NCBI GenBank assembly: GCA_963662645.2
Contig: OY759762.1
Location: 1,674,001-1,738,000 of the forward strand
Source of the DNA: Aldehydirespirator sp963662645
GTDB taxonomy: Bacteria > Actinomycetota > Acidimicrobiia > Acidimicrobiales > Aldehydirespiratoraceae
Reading direction: 5' to 3'
Length of the DNA: 64,000 nt
Position numbers and translations under genes: made by a program. This document shows, one piece after another, positions 8,520 through 17,220 of the stretch. Within the stretch, counting starts at the first letter, position 1, and each line of letters opens with the position of its first letter. The notes beneath the pieces were generated by a model. It did no database searches and was not told the origin of the DNA. It saw nothing but the letters and a program-made list of their open reading frames with translations.

Positions 8520-8968
8520 CGGGCGCCGAAAGACTGCTGGGGGACGCCCCGCATCAGCGAGAAATGGCCCTGCACGCCCCACCACGGGCCGTCGAGCGAG
8601 TCGCGCACTAGCACAAACGAGCACCGGCCGGGGCGGTCGAAGGGAGTGCCGTCCTCCGCGTAGCCCGTCGAGGTCCACGTGACCATCACCGCGGCCATCA
8701 TCCGGTCGGGCGACACCCGACAGCGCATCTTGTCGGTGAGCAGCACGAAATCGGTCATGGTGGGCCAGACGTTGCGCCACTGCCCGTTGACGAAGTGGTC
8801 CACGCCGACCACCACATCGGTCCAAGTGCTGAAGCTGTTGACCTCGGGGTCCATCATGGCAGCCGCGTCGTCGTAGCGGAGGTTGGCCACGTGGCCCGAG
8901 AACCGGTCGACCCACTCCTTCAGCGATAGTTCGTCGGCAGTCGGGGCCGCCACGGCTGGGGCGTTCAT
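8516..8968 (-). CDS. NTF2-like (SnoaL/nuclear transport factor 2) protein
   Basis: A 150-residue protein with the cone-shaped NTF2-like pattern: an N-terminal helix WVDRFSGHVANLRYDDAAAMM, a short helix before WTDVVVGVDHFVNGQW, then strands MMAAVMVTWTSTGY and GRCSFVLVRD ending in WWGVQGHFSLM. Such proteins are small-molecule isomerases, dehydratases or binding proteins. AGGAGC precedes the ATG. It is followed on the same strand by nothing in frame and preceded by the lactone oxidase stop 31 bp upstream, so the two may be cotranscribed. No substrate can be inferred. Confidence 0.65.
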   Translation of the reverse strand: MNAPAVAAPTADELSLKEWVDRFSGHVANLRYDDAAAMMDPEVNSFSTWTDVVVGVDHFVNGQWRNVWPTMTDFVLLTDKMRCRVSPDRMMAAVMVTWTSTGYAEDGTPFDRPGRCSFVLVRDSLDGPWWGVQGHFSLMRGVPQQSFGAR

Positions 8969-8999
8969 GGTTGGGCTCCTTGGGCTTGGCGTCGGGCTG

Positions 9000-10328
9000 T
9001 CAGGCGATGGGTCCCAGGACCCTGTCGGTGTAGCTGTTGGAGAAGGTCCCGGCCGGGTCGAGCTCGGACCGGACCCGCTGGAACCGGTCCCACTCCGGGT
9101 ATAGCGGGGCCAGGGACCGGTGGTCGTGGAAATGGAGCTTGCCCCAGTGGGGCCGGCCTTCGTAGTCGGCCGCTATGGCCTCTACTCCCTGGAAGAAGGC
9201 CAGGTACGGCGTGCCAGCGTAGACGTGGCAAGCGAACCAGCCCGTGTCACGGCCGTACGCGGTGGACAGCGGGATGTCGTCGGCCGCCGACACCCGGACC
9301 TCGACCGGGAAAGTCACCGGCGTCGAAAGGCTCCGCACCAAGGCCCCGATGCGGCACACGGCCTCGGGCACGGCGGCGACGGGCACCCCATACTCCATCT
9401 CGTAGAAGCGCACCAGGCGCCTCGACACGAACACCCGGTGGCTGGCGTCGATGAAGTCCCTCCCGCCGGCGGCCCCGCCGATCATCCTGGCCACCGTCGG
9501 GGCGAGGGACGGGAAGCGCCGGACGGTGCGGTTGGCTAGCCCGAACACGACGTTCTCGTAGAGCAACTTGTCGCGGGCCTCGGCCAGCCGCTGCTGGGGA
9601 CGCCGGGGCTCGTTGGTGCGGTTGTTGCGCTTGACGTGGGCACGCCTGGCCCCCGGAGTCCAGAAGAACTCCATGTGGTCGTGGCCGGCCATCTGCTGCT
9701 CGAAGCCGTCGAGGAGGCCGTCGAGCGGCTCGACGGTCTCGACCGCGTGCAGATTGAAGGCAGGAACGCACTGCAGGGTCATGCGGGTGACTATGCCGAG
9801 GGCGCCGATCCCCACCCGGGCCACCTGAAGCAGATCGGGCCGCTCATGCTCGTCGCAGTGGATCAACTCCCCCCGGCCGTCGACGATGTCCATGCCGACG
9901 ACGGTGGTGGACAGGTTGCCGAGGCCGGTTCCGGTGCCGTGGGTGGCGGTGGCGGTGGCCCCGGCCAGCGTCTGGCGGTCGATGTCGCCCAGGTTGGGCA
10001 TGGCCAGCCCGGCCGCGTCTAGCCAGCGGTTCAGAGCATCAAGCCGGATGCCGGCCTGTACCGTGACCCGCCGGCGGGCGGCATCGACAGACTCGACCGC
10101 GTTCAGCCGGTCGAGAGACACCAGCAGGTCCTGGGTGCAGGCCGCGTCGGTGAAGGAGTGGCCCGACCCGACAGCCTTCACCATCAGCCCGCCCTCGGCG
10201 GCCCGCCGCACTATGGCAGCCACCTCCTCAACAGAGCCGGGCCTGAGGATCTCGCGGGGCACGCACACCTGGTTGCCGGCCCAGTTTCGGAGCGTCGCGG
10301 CACGGCCTCGAGCCGGCGGTCTCCTCAT
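9000..10328 (-). CDS. FAD-linked sugar-1,4-lactone oxidase
   Basis: A 442-residue VAO-type flavoprotein like D-arabinono-1,4-lactone or L-gulonolactone oxidase. The N-terminal FAD domain has PRSVEE-like REILRPGSVEEVAAIVRRA and VKAVGSGHSFTD (the histidine often binds FAD covalently), then ATATHGTGTGLGNLSTTVVG. The C-terminal ALO domain ends in HWGKLHF and YPEWDRFQRVRSELDPAGTFSN, both characteristic. The ATG at 10328 is chosen because the longer frame up to 10607 runs through a dispersed repeat that occurs elsewhere. It probably oxidises an aldono-lactone or polyol with O2. The neighbours do not define the pathway. Confidence 0.8.
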   Translation of the reverse strand: MRRPPARGRAATLRNWAGNQVCVPREILRPGSVEEVAAIVRRAAEGGLMVKAVGSGHSFTDAACTQDLLVSLDRLNAVESVDAARRRVTVQAGIRLDALNRWLDAAGLAMPNLGDIDRQTLAGATATATHGTGTGLGNLSTTVVGMDIVDGRGELIHCDEHERPDLLQVARVGIGALGIVTRMTLQCVPAFNLHAVETVEPLDGLLDGFEQQMAGHDHMEFFWTPGARRAHVKRNNRTNEPRRPQQRLAEARDKLLYENVVFGLANRTVRRFPSLAPTVARMIGGAAGGRDFIDASHRVFVSRRLVRFYEMEYGVPVAAVPEAVCRIGALVRSLSTPVTFPVEVRVSAADDIPLSTAYGRDTGWFACHVYAGTPYLAFFQGVEAIAADYEGRPHWGKLHFHDHRSLAPLYPEWDRFQRVRSELDPAGTFSNSYTDRVLGPIA

Positions 10329-10378
10329 TCGGAGGTCCCCCGAACCGGTGGCGGCGACTCGCAGCGAAGCATGTCGCT

Positions 10379-10479
10379 CCCGCTCTTGTTCGCTGCGCTC
10401 CCGGTCCGCTCGGGCCACGGCCTCGCGGTACTCCTCGTGCAAATGCTCATAACTGCTGCCTATCCGCTCGGCCTCTGAG
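10379..10479. repeat. Dispersed ~95-bp intergenic repeat, copy R1
   Basis: Begins CCGCTCTTGTTCGCTGCGCTC, continues CCGCTCGGGCCACGGCCTCG, and ends TATCCGCTCGGCCTCTGAG. It shares this order with copies at 22826, 38073, 41667 and (reverse) 57031. It is the most diverged copy and lies between two minus-strand genes. Confidence 0.75.
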
Positions 10480-11490
10480 CTACCAGTGGCGCAGGTCGAT
10501 CGGCCAGCAGTCCACCACGGAATCGCCGTCGACCGCCCAGTATCGCTCGTGACGGGCCACGGTCGGATCGAGATGCCCGGGCAGCAGCCGGACCCGGTCG
10601 CCGACACTGAGCGAGCTCTCCGGGTCGCGCAGGGTGGTGTGCTCGTCCGATACGAACACGACCTCGCCGCCGGGCCACGACGGCGGGCCGTGGTCCATGC
10701 CGAAGGCCTTGAGGCCGGCGTCGGCCACCGCCCAGCCCCGCCGGCTGGCCGACACCACCGTGGCCAACACCGACACCGCTATCTCGAACGGGCTCTCGAG
10801 GCGGGCGTAGTCGGTGTCGAGCAGGCAATAGGAGCCGGCCTGCAACTCGGTGACCCACCGGTTCACCGCGTAGGTGCCGGTACCGCCGCCCGACACCACG
10901 TCGCCCCCCACGGCGGCATGAGCCTCGACCAGCAACTCCATCGAGGCCCTCACCCCGGCAGACTTGACCTCGGGTCCGGCCATCATCAGGTGTCCCTCGT
11001 AGCCCATCACGCCCCGGACTTCGAGCCCAGCTGACCGGGCCGCGTCGGCGAGCCGTCCGGCGTCGGCCGGATCGCACCCGCAGCGCATGAGCCCCACGTT
11101 GACATCGATGAGCACCTCACCAATGCCGCCAGCCGCGGCGGCCGAGATGGTGGCGTCGGAGTCGACAGCCACCGTGACCCGGTGGCCGCCATCGGCGAGC
11201 CGGCCCAGCCGGGAAGCGTCCAGCACCTCGTTGGCCAACAGCAGGTCGCGTCCCAGCCCGGCGTCGGCCAGGCCCTCCATCTCCCTCACCGTGGCCGCGC
11301 AGAAGTTCTCATGACCTGCGGCGGCGAGGATCCGGGCGATGGCGGTGGACTTGAACGCCTTGACGTGGGGCCTCAGCGACGGGCCGGGCCACGCCGCCGA
11401 CATGGCGGCCACGTTGGCGTCGAACAGGCTGCGCTCCACGACCAGGCTCGGCGTGGGGAGCTGATCGATGGTCTGCGGCTCGGTCCTCAT
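10480..11490 (-). CDS. D-threonine-aldolase/D-serine-dehydratase-like PLP enzyme
   Basis: A 336-residue fold-type III PLP protein with the alanine-racemase N-terminal barrel. TPSLVVERSLFDANVAAM starts the barrel, and the PLP lysine is in LRPHVKAFKS (about residue 44). IDVNVGLMRCG and VRGVMGYEGH follow. The C-terminal domain has PGHLDPTVARHERYWAVDGD, which carries the His/Cys-type metal site region of DSD1/D-threonine aldolases. It would cleave or dehydrate D-hydroxy-amino acids. It is divergent from the LLM oxidoreductase, with 47 bp between the starts. Confidence 0.75.
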   Translation of the reverse strand: MRTEPQTIDQLPTPSLVVERSLFDANVAAMSAAWPGPSLRPHVKAFKSTAIARILAAAGHENFCAATVREMEGLADAGLGRDLLLANEVLDASRLGRLADGGHRVTVAVDSDATISAAAAGGIGEVLIDVNVGLMRCGCDPADAGRLADAARSAGLEVRGVMGYEGHLMMAGPEVKSAGVRASMELLVEAHAAVGGDVVSGGGTGTYAVNRWVTELQAGSYCLLDTDYARLESPFEIAVSVLATVVSASRRGWAVADAGLKAFGMDHGPPSWPGGEVVFVSDEHTTLRDPESSLSVGDRVRLLPGHLDPTVARHERYWAVDGDSVVDCWPIDLRHW

Positions 11491-11524
11491 GGGCCGGATC
11501 CGCTCAGGTCTGGATGGAGATGCG

Positions 11525-11531
11525 GTATACA
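11525..11531 (+). promoter_or_regulatory. GGTATACAGG site 6 nt before the LLM start codon
   Basis: TATACA ends 6 nt before the ATG at 11538 and there is no ribosome-binding sequence between. If TATACA is the -10 box, the transcript starts at or next to the ATG and is leaderless. If GTATAC is an operator, it overlaps the transcription start. Confidence 0.55.
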
Positions 11532-11537
11532 GGCATC

Positions 11538-12515
11538 ATGACGCTTACACGGTTCGGGTTCAACATTCCCAGCTTCACCTACCCCGGCGTGGACGACTCC
11601 GACATGTTCAGCGCGATCTGCGCGGCCGCGGCGACCGCCGAGACCAGCGGGTTCGACTCGCTGTGGGTGATGGACCACTTCCACCAGATCCCGCCCATGG
11701 GCTCGGACCACGAGCCCATGCTGGAGCCCTACACGCTGCTGGCCGGTCTGGCCCCCTGGACTCGCACCGCCCGGCTGGGGGCGCTGGTCACCGGCGTCAC
11801 CTACCGCAACCCGGCGCTGCTGGCCAAGACGGTCACCACCCTCGACATCGTGTCGGGCGGGCGGGCGGTGCTCGGCATCGGCGCGGCGTGGTTCGAGGCC
11901 GAGCACGTCGCCTACGGCTACGAGTTCCTGCCCGTTGGCGAGCGCATGCACCGGCTGGAGGACGCGGTACAGATCTGCCGGGCCATGTTCAACGGCGGGC
12001 CGGCCACCTTCGAGGGCGAGCGTCACCGCGTCGATGGGGCCTTCAACCGGCCCCGGCCGATCAAGGTGGGCGGGCCGCCGATACTGGTGGGCGGGGGCGG
12101 CGAGCGGCGCACCCTGGCCATCGCGGCCCGCTACGCCGACGCCTGCAACATCTTCGGCGACCCGGCCGGAATCCGCCACAAGCTGGACGTGCTGGAAGCC
12201 CACTGCGAGCGGGCCGACCGCGACCCGGCCGAGATCTCCAAGACCCGGCTGGGCGCGCTGGTGATGGCCGACACCGCCACAGAAGCGGCCCGACTCGGCG
12301 CCGAGATGCGGGCCAGGCGGAACATGAGCATGGAGAAGTACCAGGGCTACGCCATAGAGGGCGACCACGACGGGATATGCGAGCAGGTGGCCGCGTTGTT
12401 CGACGCCGGGCTCGACGGGCTGATCTTCAACATGCACGACGCCACCGACCTCGGCGCCATCGCCGAAGCGGGGACGGTGCTAGGCGACAACTTCGGCACC
12501 CGCACCGAAGAGTGA
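11538..12515 (+). CDS. LLM-class F420-dependent oxidoreductase
   Basis: A 325-residue TIM-barrel protein of the luciferase-like monooxygenase family. MTLTRFGFNIPSFTY begins the first strand, LWVMDHFHQIPP carries the conserved DH, LVTGVTYRNPALLAKTVTTL and SGGRAVLGIGAAWFEAEH are the typical flavin/F420-binding segments, and RPIKVGGPPILVGGGGERRTL follows. This subgroup in actinobacteria generally uses coenzyme F420. The ATG at 11538 is preferred because the family begins here. Its stop overlaps the GTG of the MFS transporter, so enzyme and transporter are translationally coupled. Confidence 0.85.
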   Translation: MTLTRFGFNIPSFTYPGVDDSDMFSAICAAAATAETSGFDSLWVMDHFHQIPPMGSDHEPMLEPYTLLAGLAPWTRTARLGALVTGVTYRNPALLAKTVTTLDIVSGGRAVLGIGAAWFEAEHVAYGYEFLPVGERMHRLEDAVQICRAMFNGGPATFEGERHRVDGAFNRPRPIKVGGPPILVGGGGERRTLAIAARYADACNIFGDPAGIRHKLDVLEAHCERADRDPAEISKTRLGALVMADTATEAARLGAEMRARRNMSMEKYQGYAIEGDHDGICEQVAALFDAGLDGLIFNMHDATDLGAIAEAGTVLGDNFGTRTEE

Positions 12516-13717
12516 CAGCCGCCTCCAGCGGCGGACCCGGCGATGAACGGGCCCGGCCGGTTGCCTCGCTGGTCTCGTCGGTGTCGTCGCAGACGGCCGC
12601 CATGCTGCCCGCTTTCGGGCTGGGTGCTCTGGCCCTGCAGATGGGCGACGACCTCGGCTTCGGAGAGGCCGGGCTGGGAACCGCGGTCGCCTTCTTCTTC
12701 CTGTTGGCCGCGGTGACCTCACCCCACGCCGGGACCCTCACCGACCGGCTCGGACCGCAGCGCTCGCTGCGAGCAGCGAACCTGCTCAGCGTGGTGTCGC
12801 TGGGATGCATCGCGGTGGCTGCTCGTTCCTACTGGGTGCTGCTGGCCGCGCTGGCAGTGGGCGCCATCGGGCTGACCATTGCCGGACCGGGCACCAAGAC
12901 GATGGTGGCCCGGGGCGTGCCGCTGCACCGTCACGGGTTCGCGTTCGGCATCCAGGCAGCGGCAGTCCCGCTCTCAGTGTTCCTGGCCGGGCTGGCCGTG
13001 CCCGCCATCGGGCTCACCCTGGGATGGCGCTGGGCCTTCGGGATCGCGCTGGCCGTGCCGCTGGTCGGCTTCGCGCTGGCACCGCCCTACCAGGCCCGGC
13101 CCGGCCGTGGGGTGCGCACCGAGGGGGCGACCCGGGGCCTCAGCGAGATCGACTACGGCCCGCTGAACATGCTGATGGTGGCGGCCGCGCTGGGCTCGGC
13201 CGCGGCCACCACCATGGCCGCCTTCTTTGTGTCGGCCGCCACCGACGCCGGGATCGACGAGGGGCTGGCCGGTCACCTGCTGGCCGCAGCCAGCGCCCTG
13301 GTCATCCTCACCCGCACGGCCGGCGGGTACTTCGCCGACCACTACGAGACCGGGCATCTCAAATTCGTGTCGGTCCTGCTGGGAGTGAGCACGCTGGGCT
13401 ATCTGGGCGCGGCCACCGGCTCGAAGGTCTTGGTGCCGGTGGGCGCGATGTTCGCGCTGGGGGTGGGGTGGGCCTGGAGCGGCCTGATCGTGCACACCGT
13501 GGTGCGGGCCTACCGGGACTCGCCCGGCGCGGCCACCGGCATGACCTCTGGCGGACTAAACGTGGGCGGGGTGGTCGGGCCGTTCGCGTTCGGCCTGCTG
13601 GCCGACGGAGTCTCCTACACGGCCGGGTTCCTGATGATCGCCGCCTGCGCTCTGCTGGCCGCCCTGGCCGCCGACGCCGGCCGCCGACGCCTAATCCGCA
13701 TGGGCGCCAACCCCTGA
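12512..13717 (+). CDS. MFS transporter (CynX/NimT-like)
   Basis: A 401-residue major facilitator protein with about 12 hydrophobic segments and the inter-TM2/3 signature GTLTDRLGPQRSLR. A GTG start overlaps the LLM stop (GTGA). It is clearly paralogous to the transporters at 30944 and 57141: all three share a GLxxPxxGxxxxWRWAF block and an S/APGxATxxxxxGxxxGxxxGPxxFG block near TM10-11. The last codons fall in the first unit of a 37-bp tandem repeat, so the stop codon is itself triplicated downstream. The substrate is unknown, perhaps a small organic anion. Confidence 0.8.
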   Translation: MTAASSGGPGDERARPVASLVSSVSSQTAAMLPAFGLGALALQMGDDLGFGEAGLGTAVAFFFLLAAVTSPHAGTLTDRLGPQRSLRAANLLSVVSLGCIAVAARSYWVLLAALAVGAIGLTIAGPGTKTMVARGVPLHRHGFAFGIQAAAVPLSVFLAGLAVPAIGLTLGWRWAFGIALAVPLVGFALAPPYQARPGRGVRTEGATRGLSEIDYGPLNMLMVAAALGSAAATTMAAFFVSAATDAGIDEGLAGHLLAAASALVILTRTAGGYFADHYETGHLKFVSVLLGVSTLGYLGAATGSKVLVPVGAMFALGVGWAWSGLIVHTVVRAYRDSPGAATGMTSGGLNVGGVVGPFAFGLLADGVSYTAGFLMIAACALLAALAADAGRRRLIRMGANP

Positions 13718-13791
13718 CCGCCGACGCCTGATCCGCATGGGCGCCAACCCCTGACCGCCGACGCCTGATCCGCATGGGCGCCAACCCCTGA
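13681..13791. repeat. 37-bp tandem repeat, three copies, spanning the MFS stop codon
   Basis: Units start at 13681, 13718 and 13755 with CCGCCGACGCCTRATCCGCA and end GGGCGCCAACCCCTGA. Because 37 is not a multiple of three, expansion past the stop does not lengthen the protein. The following stretch to 14021 shows no recognisable gene or RNA. Confidence 0.9.
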
Positions 13792-14021
13792 CGGTCGCCA
13801 GTTGGTGCGCCGCGGCCCCCACCTGCTCGCATGAGTTGCACCGGAAGCTGTCCGCGTCGGATCGTCGCGGGCGTCAGTCGGCGTGGGGGACGGGATCGCT
13901 GGCAGCTCTAGCGCCGACGGGGACCAGAACTGTCGTGCAAGCCGAAGCGACACGAACAAGCTCGAGAGGAACTCGCTGTTGCAAGAGGGTCGCTGCAGGC
14001 GGCGGCTCCATTGAGAACCCA

Positions 14022-14408
14022 TCAGCGGGAGACGAGTTGCTGGACCCGTTGGTGCGACACGCCAAGCATGCGGGCTGAGTCCCGTCGAGAAACGCCTGCC
14101 TCAGCGAGTCGGAGCGCCGCGGCTCGTTGGCGGCTCAGGTAGATCTCATGCAACTCTTGAGCGCGGTCTCGCATTTCTGCAAGCTCCTCGACATCGACCT
14201 TAGCAACCGCAAAATGCTCTTCCAGTTCTACTTCTGACTCGTCTACGTCCACCGTCACCGCGATCGCCTCACGAGCGTTCACCGCGGCCTCCTCCAGTGT
14301 CCGACCGAACGTGTGCACATCGGGCATTCCTTCGACATCCACAAGCCAGGCGTCGTCGCCCGGGTCGCGCCGGTAGGTCACCAAGTAGGTCGTCATCTCT
14401 TCAGCCAT
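14022..14408 (-). CDS. hicB: HicB-family antitoxin with C-terminal HTH
   Basis: A 128-residue antitoxin. The N-terminal HicB fold starts TTYLVTYRRDPGDDAWLVDVEGMPDVHTFGRTLEEA and continues NAREAIAVTVD. The C-terminal part ends AGVSRRDSARMLGVSHQRVQQLV, a helix-turn-helix for operator binding. It follows hicA on the same strand and overlaps it: ATGGCTGAAGAGATGA contains both the hicB start and the hicA stop. An alternative start four codons later gives an ATGA overlap. HicB should neutralise HicA and repress the pair. Confidence 0.85.
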   Translation of the reverse strand: MAEEMTTYLVTYRRDPGDDAWLVDVEGMPDVHTFGRTLEEAAVNAREAIAVTVDVDESEVELEEHFAVAKVDVEELAEMRDRAQELHEIYLSRQRAAALRLAEAGVSRRDSARMLGVSHQRVQQLVSR

Positions 14409-14596
14409 CCTTTCCCGAGACATGCCTCGAGCTGACGCTCGATGGATCGCAGCGTCCCTACTGCGACATCCCGTCCCGAATGAACCGGTACCGTTGCGAC
14501 GCAGTCTCCGCAACGCACTCTCACATGTGAGCCGCGCTGCCGCAGGATCTCGCAGCCTGACCGTAAGAGCTTTCGCAACAACTCATCGCCTGTCAC
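14393..14596 (-). CDS. hicA: HicA mRNA-interferase toxin
   Basis: A 67-residue dsRBD-fold ribonuclease toxin. It begins TGDELLRKLLRSGCEILRQRGSHVRV, where the GSH histidine (about residue 24) is the catalytic residue of HicA, and then has VPVHSGRDVAVGTLRSIERQ, the usual second strand and helix. Length and order match the family, and it appears intact. The start is a GTG with a TACTAT box 9 nt upstream and little room for a leader. It is the first gene of the hicA-hicB pair. A second, broken pair lies at 40058-40542. Confidence 0.85.
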   Translation of the reverse strand: MTGDELLRKLLRSGCEILRQRGSHVRVRCGDCVATVPVHSGRDVAVGTLRSIERQLEACLGKGWLKR

Positions 14597-14605
14597 GCGT
14601 CAACT

Positions 14606-14611
14606 ATAGTA
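14606..14611 (-). promoter_or_regulatory. Probable -10 box (TACTAT) of hicAB
   Basis: TACTAT on the minus strand fits the actinobacterial TANNNT -10 pattern and ends 9 nt before the hicA GTG. This implies a leaderless or nearly leaderless transcript. Confidence 0.5.
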
Positions 14612-14645
14612 GACGCGCCGAGGACCAACACCCGCCGCTAGCGGA

Positions 14646-17216
14646 TCAGTCGTCCTGGTCGTCTGAGCTGTCGGAGCCGTTGGAGCTGGAGGACTCGGGG
14701 CTGGCTGCGGCTCCGGCGCCGACGGGGATGGGAGCAGGGACGGCGACGGCCTCGACTAGGCGGCCGGATATGCCGGAGATCTTGGGCAGCGGCGGGAGTT
14801 GCATCCCGCCGGTGCGGCGCAGCTCCAATACCGCGGCGTGGTATTCCTCCAGAGCCCGGATCGCGTCGGACATGTAGTAGCCCCGGCCGTCTAGGAAGGG
14901 GCCCACTTTGCGGTCCACGATGGCGCTGACGTCCTCGCCGGTGATCGTCTTGTGGGTCTCCAGCGCGTGGGCCACCGCCAACACCTCGATGCGGTTGGCC
15001 TCCAGCAGGCACCGGGCCGCCTCGTAGCGGTCGGTCAGGCGCTGCTCTATCTGGTCGCCCAGCCCGGATTGCAGCAACTCCTGCTCGGGATCCTTGTCCT
15101 CGCCGCGCTTGCGCTGCCCGCCGCCGATCCCGAACTGGCGCTGCACCGCGTGGCTCGCCAAGGTCTCGCCCATCCCCCAGTAGCCGGCCATCATGGTGGC
15201 CAGATGGGTGGCGTTGCGCAGATCGCCGCCCACGCCCGATGAGTTGTCGTCGCCGAAGAACAGCCGCTCCCCGGCCAGCGACGCCAGCGACACCTCCAAG
15301 TCGGCCTCGTACTCCGATCTCCAGTGGGTGAAGCGGTCCTCGGGCGGGATGTGCGACACGAAGCCGCCGACAGTGCCGCGGCGCTCGATGGTGGCCAGGT
15401 CGATCATGCGGTGGCGGCTCACCCGGTGCAGGGCCACCGCGTGGCAGGCCTCATGAATGGCCAGCGCGTGGCGCTCGTGTTCCACATAGTCGAAGTCGTC
15501 GGCCAGGCCGTGCTCCTTGAGCTGCTTGGCCTTGATCATGTCGGCCCAAGTGATCACCCGCCTGCCGTCTCGGATGGCGGTGATCAACGCCTCGTTGACC
15601 ATGTCTTTGATGGTGGCCCCGGTGGCGTAGGGGGTGATGGTGGCCAGCTTCTCGATGTCGTCGTCGGTGAGCACGTGGTCGACCTTGTCGAGATAGCCCT
15701 CGTAGGTGCGCTTGCGGCCCTCCTGGGTGGGATAGCCCACCTTGTAGATCCGGTCGATGCGACCGGGGCGCAACATGGCCGGATCGAGGGCCTCGGGCAG
15801 GTTCGAGGCCATCATCACCAGGATCCGGTACTTCGGCGGAGGCTTGGGCCGCATGCCGAGCATCTTGCGCACGATCCGGTTGAAGAACCCGCGGGGCTTC
15901 TTGAGGCCCGACAGCTCGGCCAGCAGGGCCTGCAGGGTGCCCATGCCGCCCCCGCCGCCGCCCATCATCATGATGGACTCCCGCCGGGGACCGGTCCACG
16001 GATCCCCGCCGTAGGCACCCAGCGAACCAGCCCGGTCGTAGCCGCCCAGCGAGCCGGCCCCGCCGTAGGCACCGAGCGAGCCGGCCCGGTCGTAGCCGCC
16101 CAGCGCGGCCTCCTGCAGGGCCCGCTGCGCGCCCGGAGACAGGTACGGGTACGAGGAGCCCGCCTCGGTGGCGTCGCGCAGGAACGCCGCGAACCGCTCC
16201 GAGCGGAAGCCGCCGTCGCCGCCCACCGCCGCGCCCCGGTTGCCCAGCGCGTCGGCCTCGTCGAAGAACGCCACGACGCCCCCGTAGCGCAGCGCCAGCT
16301 TGCGGAGCTTGCGGAACAGCCCCTTCACCTTGAGGATGCCCACCCCGAAGAACATGTTCATGAACGCGCCGGGCTCCACGAACACGAACGGCTTGCCGGT
16401 CTCGCCCGCAGCCGCCTCGGCCAGCAGCGTCTTGCCGGTGCCGGGAGGGCCGTACAGCAGGATGCCGCCGGGGGCGTAGCCGCCGACCTCCTCGATGGAC
16501 TCGGGGTTCTCCAGGAAGATCAGGTTCTCCCGGACCCGCTCCTTCACCGGATCCTGGCCCCAGACGTCGTCGAAGCGGGTGTCGATGTCGTCGGGGAAGT
16601 AGGTCTCCACGCCGCCCCGCGACAGGAACCAGAACAGCAGGACGAACTGGCTGATCAGCAGCAGCGGGTAGATGATCAGCCGGGCCGCCCAAGGCAGCCA
16701 GCTGTTGAGCATGCCGGGCAGGCCGATGAGGGCGGCGACCGGGTTCTTGTCGACGAACTGGCCGATGATCACCCCGAACAGCAGCAGCCAGAACAGGATC
16801 CGCAGCACTCGCCCGATGCGGAACCGCACCCACGGGTCCATGCGGGACTGGCGGTTCTCGACCCGCCCGAAGACCGTGAACTTCCAGAACCGGTAGTAGC
16901 CCGACCAGTGCTCGGCCACCACGAAGTGCAGCTGGCGTAGGACCTCCAGACTCAGCAGGATCCAGACCCAGGCCTGCATCTCGACGGTCTCCCAGAACCC
17001 GTCGACCACCGACTTGATCGGGTTGGCGTTGAGTTTCTGCCACCAGAAGAACGCGAACAGCACCGACCCGAGGATCAGGTACTTGGACCTGTCCCAAGGG
17101 TCGAGCTTGCGCCGGGTCTTGCGGTCAGCGTCGCGGGGCCTCGACGTGGTGGATCCGAGAGTCATCACCGGCTCGGCCGGCCGCTTCGATTCGGCTCGCT
17201 TGCGGCGCAGACGCAT
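14646..17216 (-). CDS. FtsH-like membrane AAA+ zinc metalloprotease, large variant
   Basis: An 856-residue membrane protein. Hydrophobic segments lie near 46-60, 82-93, 136-153 and 178-199. The AAA+ core has Walker A GPPGTGKT (256-263), Walker B FFDEAD (317-322) and ASNLPEALDPAMLRPGRID (470-488). The zinc motif HEACH (588-592) shows the protease domain. Compared with standard FtsH it has an extra stretch of about 100 residues between Walker B and sensor 1, including a repetitive GGYDRAGSLGAYGG region (about 373-404) and a glycine run. It should degrade membrane or damaged proteins. It starts 4 bp after the stop of the upstream lipoprotein gene, with GGAGGA in between, so the two are an operon. 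Confidence 0.85.
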   Translation of the reverse strand: MRLRRKRAESKRPAEPVMTLGSTTSRPRDADRKTRRKLDPWDRSKYLILGSVLFAFFWWQKLNANPIKSVVDGFWETVEMQAWVWILLSLEVLRQLHFVVAEHWSGYYRFWKFTVFGRVENRQSRMDPWVRFRIGRVLRILFWLLLFGVIIGQFVDKNPVAALIGLPGMLNSWLPWAARLIIYPLLLISQFVLLFWFLSRGGVETYFPDDIDTRFDDVWGQDPVKERVRENLIFLENPESIEEVGGYAPGGILLYGPPGTGKTLLAEAAAGETGKPFVFVEPGAFMNMFFGVGILKVKGLFRKLRKLALRYGGVVAFFDEADALGNRGAAVGGDGGFRSERFAAFLRDATEAGSSYPYLSPGAQRALQEAALGGYDRAGSLGAYGGAGSLGGYDRAGSLGAYGGDPWTGPRRESIMMMGGGGGGMGTLQALLAELSGLKKPRGFFNRIVRKMLGMRPKPPPKYRILVMMASNLPEALDPAMLRPGRIDRIYKVGYPTQEGRKRTYEGYLDKVDHVLTDDDIEKLATITPYATGATIKDMVNEALITAIRDGRRVITWADMIKAKQLKEHGLADDFDYVEHERHALAIHEACHAVALHRVSRHRMIDLATIERRGTVGGFVSHIPPEDRFTHWRSEYEADLEVSLASLAGERLFFGDDNSSGVGGDLRNATHLATMMAGYWGMGETLASHAVQRQFGIGGGQRKRGEDKDPEQELLQSGLGDQIEQRLTDRYEAARCLLEANRIEVLAVAHALETHKTITGEDVSAIVDRKVGPFLDGRGYYMSDAIRALEEYHAAVLELRRTGGMQLPPLPKISGISGRLVEAVAVPAPIPVGAGAAASPESSSSNGSDSSDDQDD
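16000..16110. repeat. In-frame 27-bp tandem repeat inside the FtsH-like gene
   Basis: Alternating units encode GGYDRAGSL and GAYGGAGSL, about four copies. They form a glycine/tyrosine-rich insert in the AAA+ domain. Confidence 0.75.
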
Positions 17217-17220
17217 CGCT

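Noticed and set aside
10329..10607. N-terminal extension of the lactone oxidase
   Set aside because: The extra 93 codons run through dispersed repeat R1, which also appears in unrelated gaps; the FAD domain begins at the chosen ATG.
13792..14021. Possible small RNA or gene after the 37-bp repeats
   Set aside because: No ribosome-binding site, no coding pattern, no convincing hairpin or tRNA arms could be seen.
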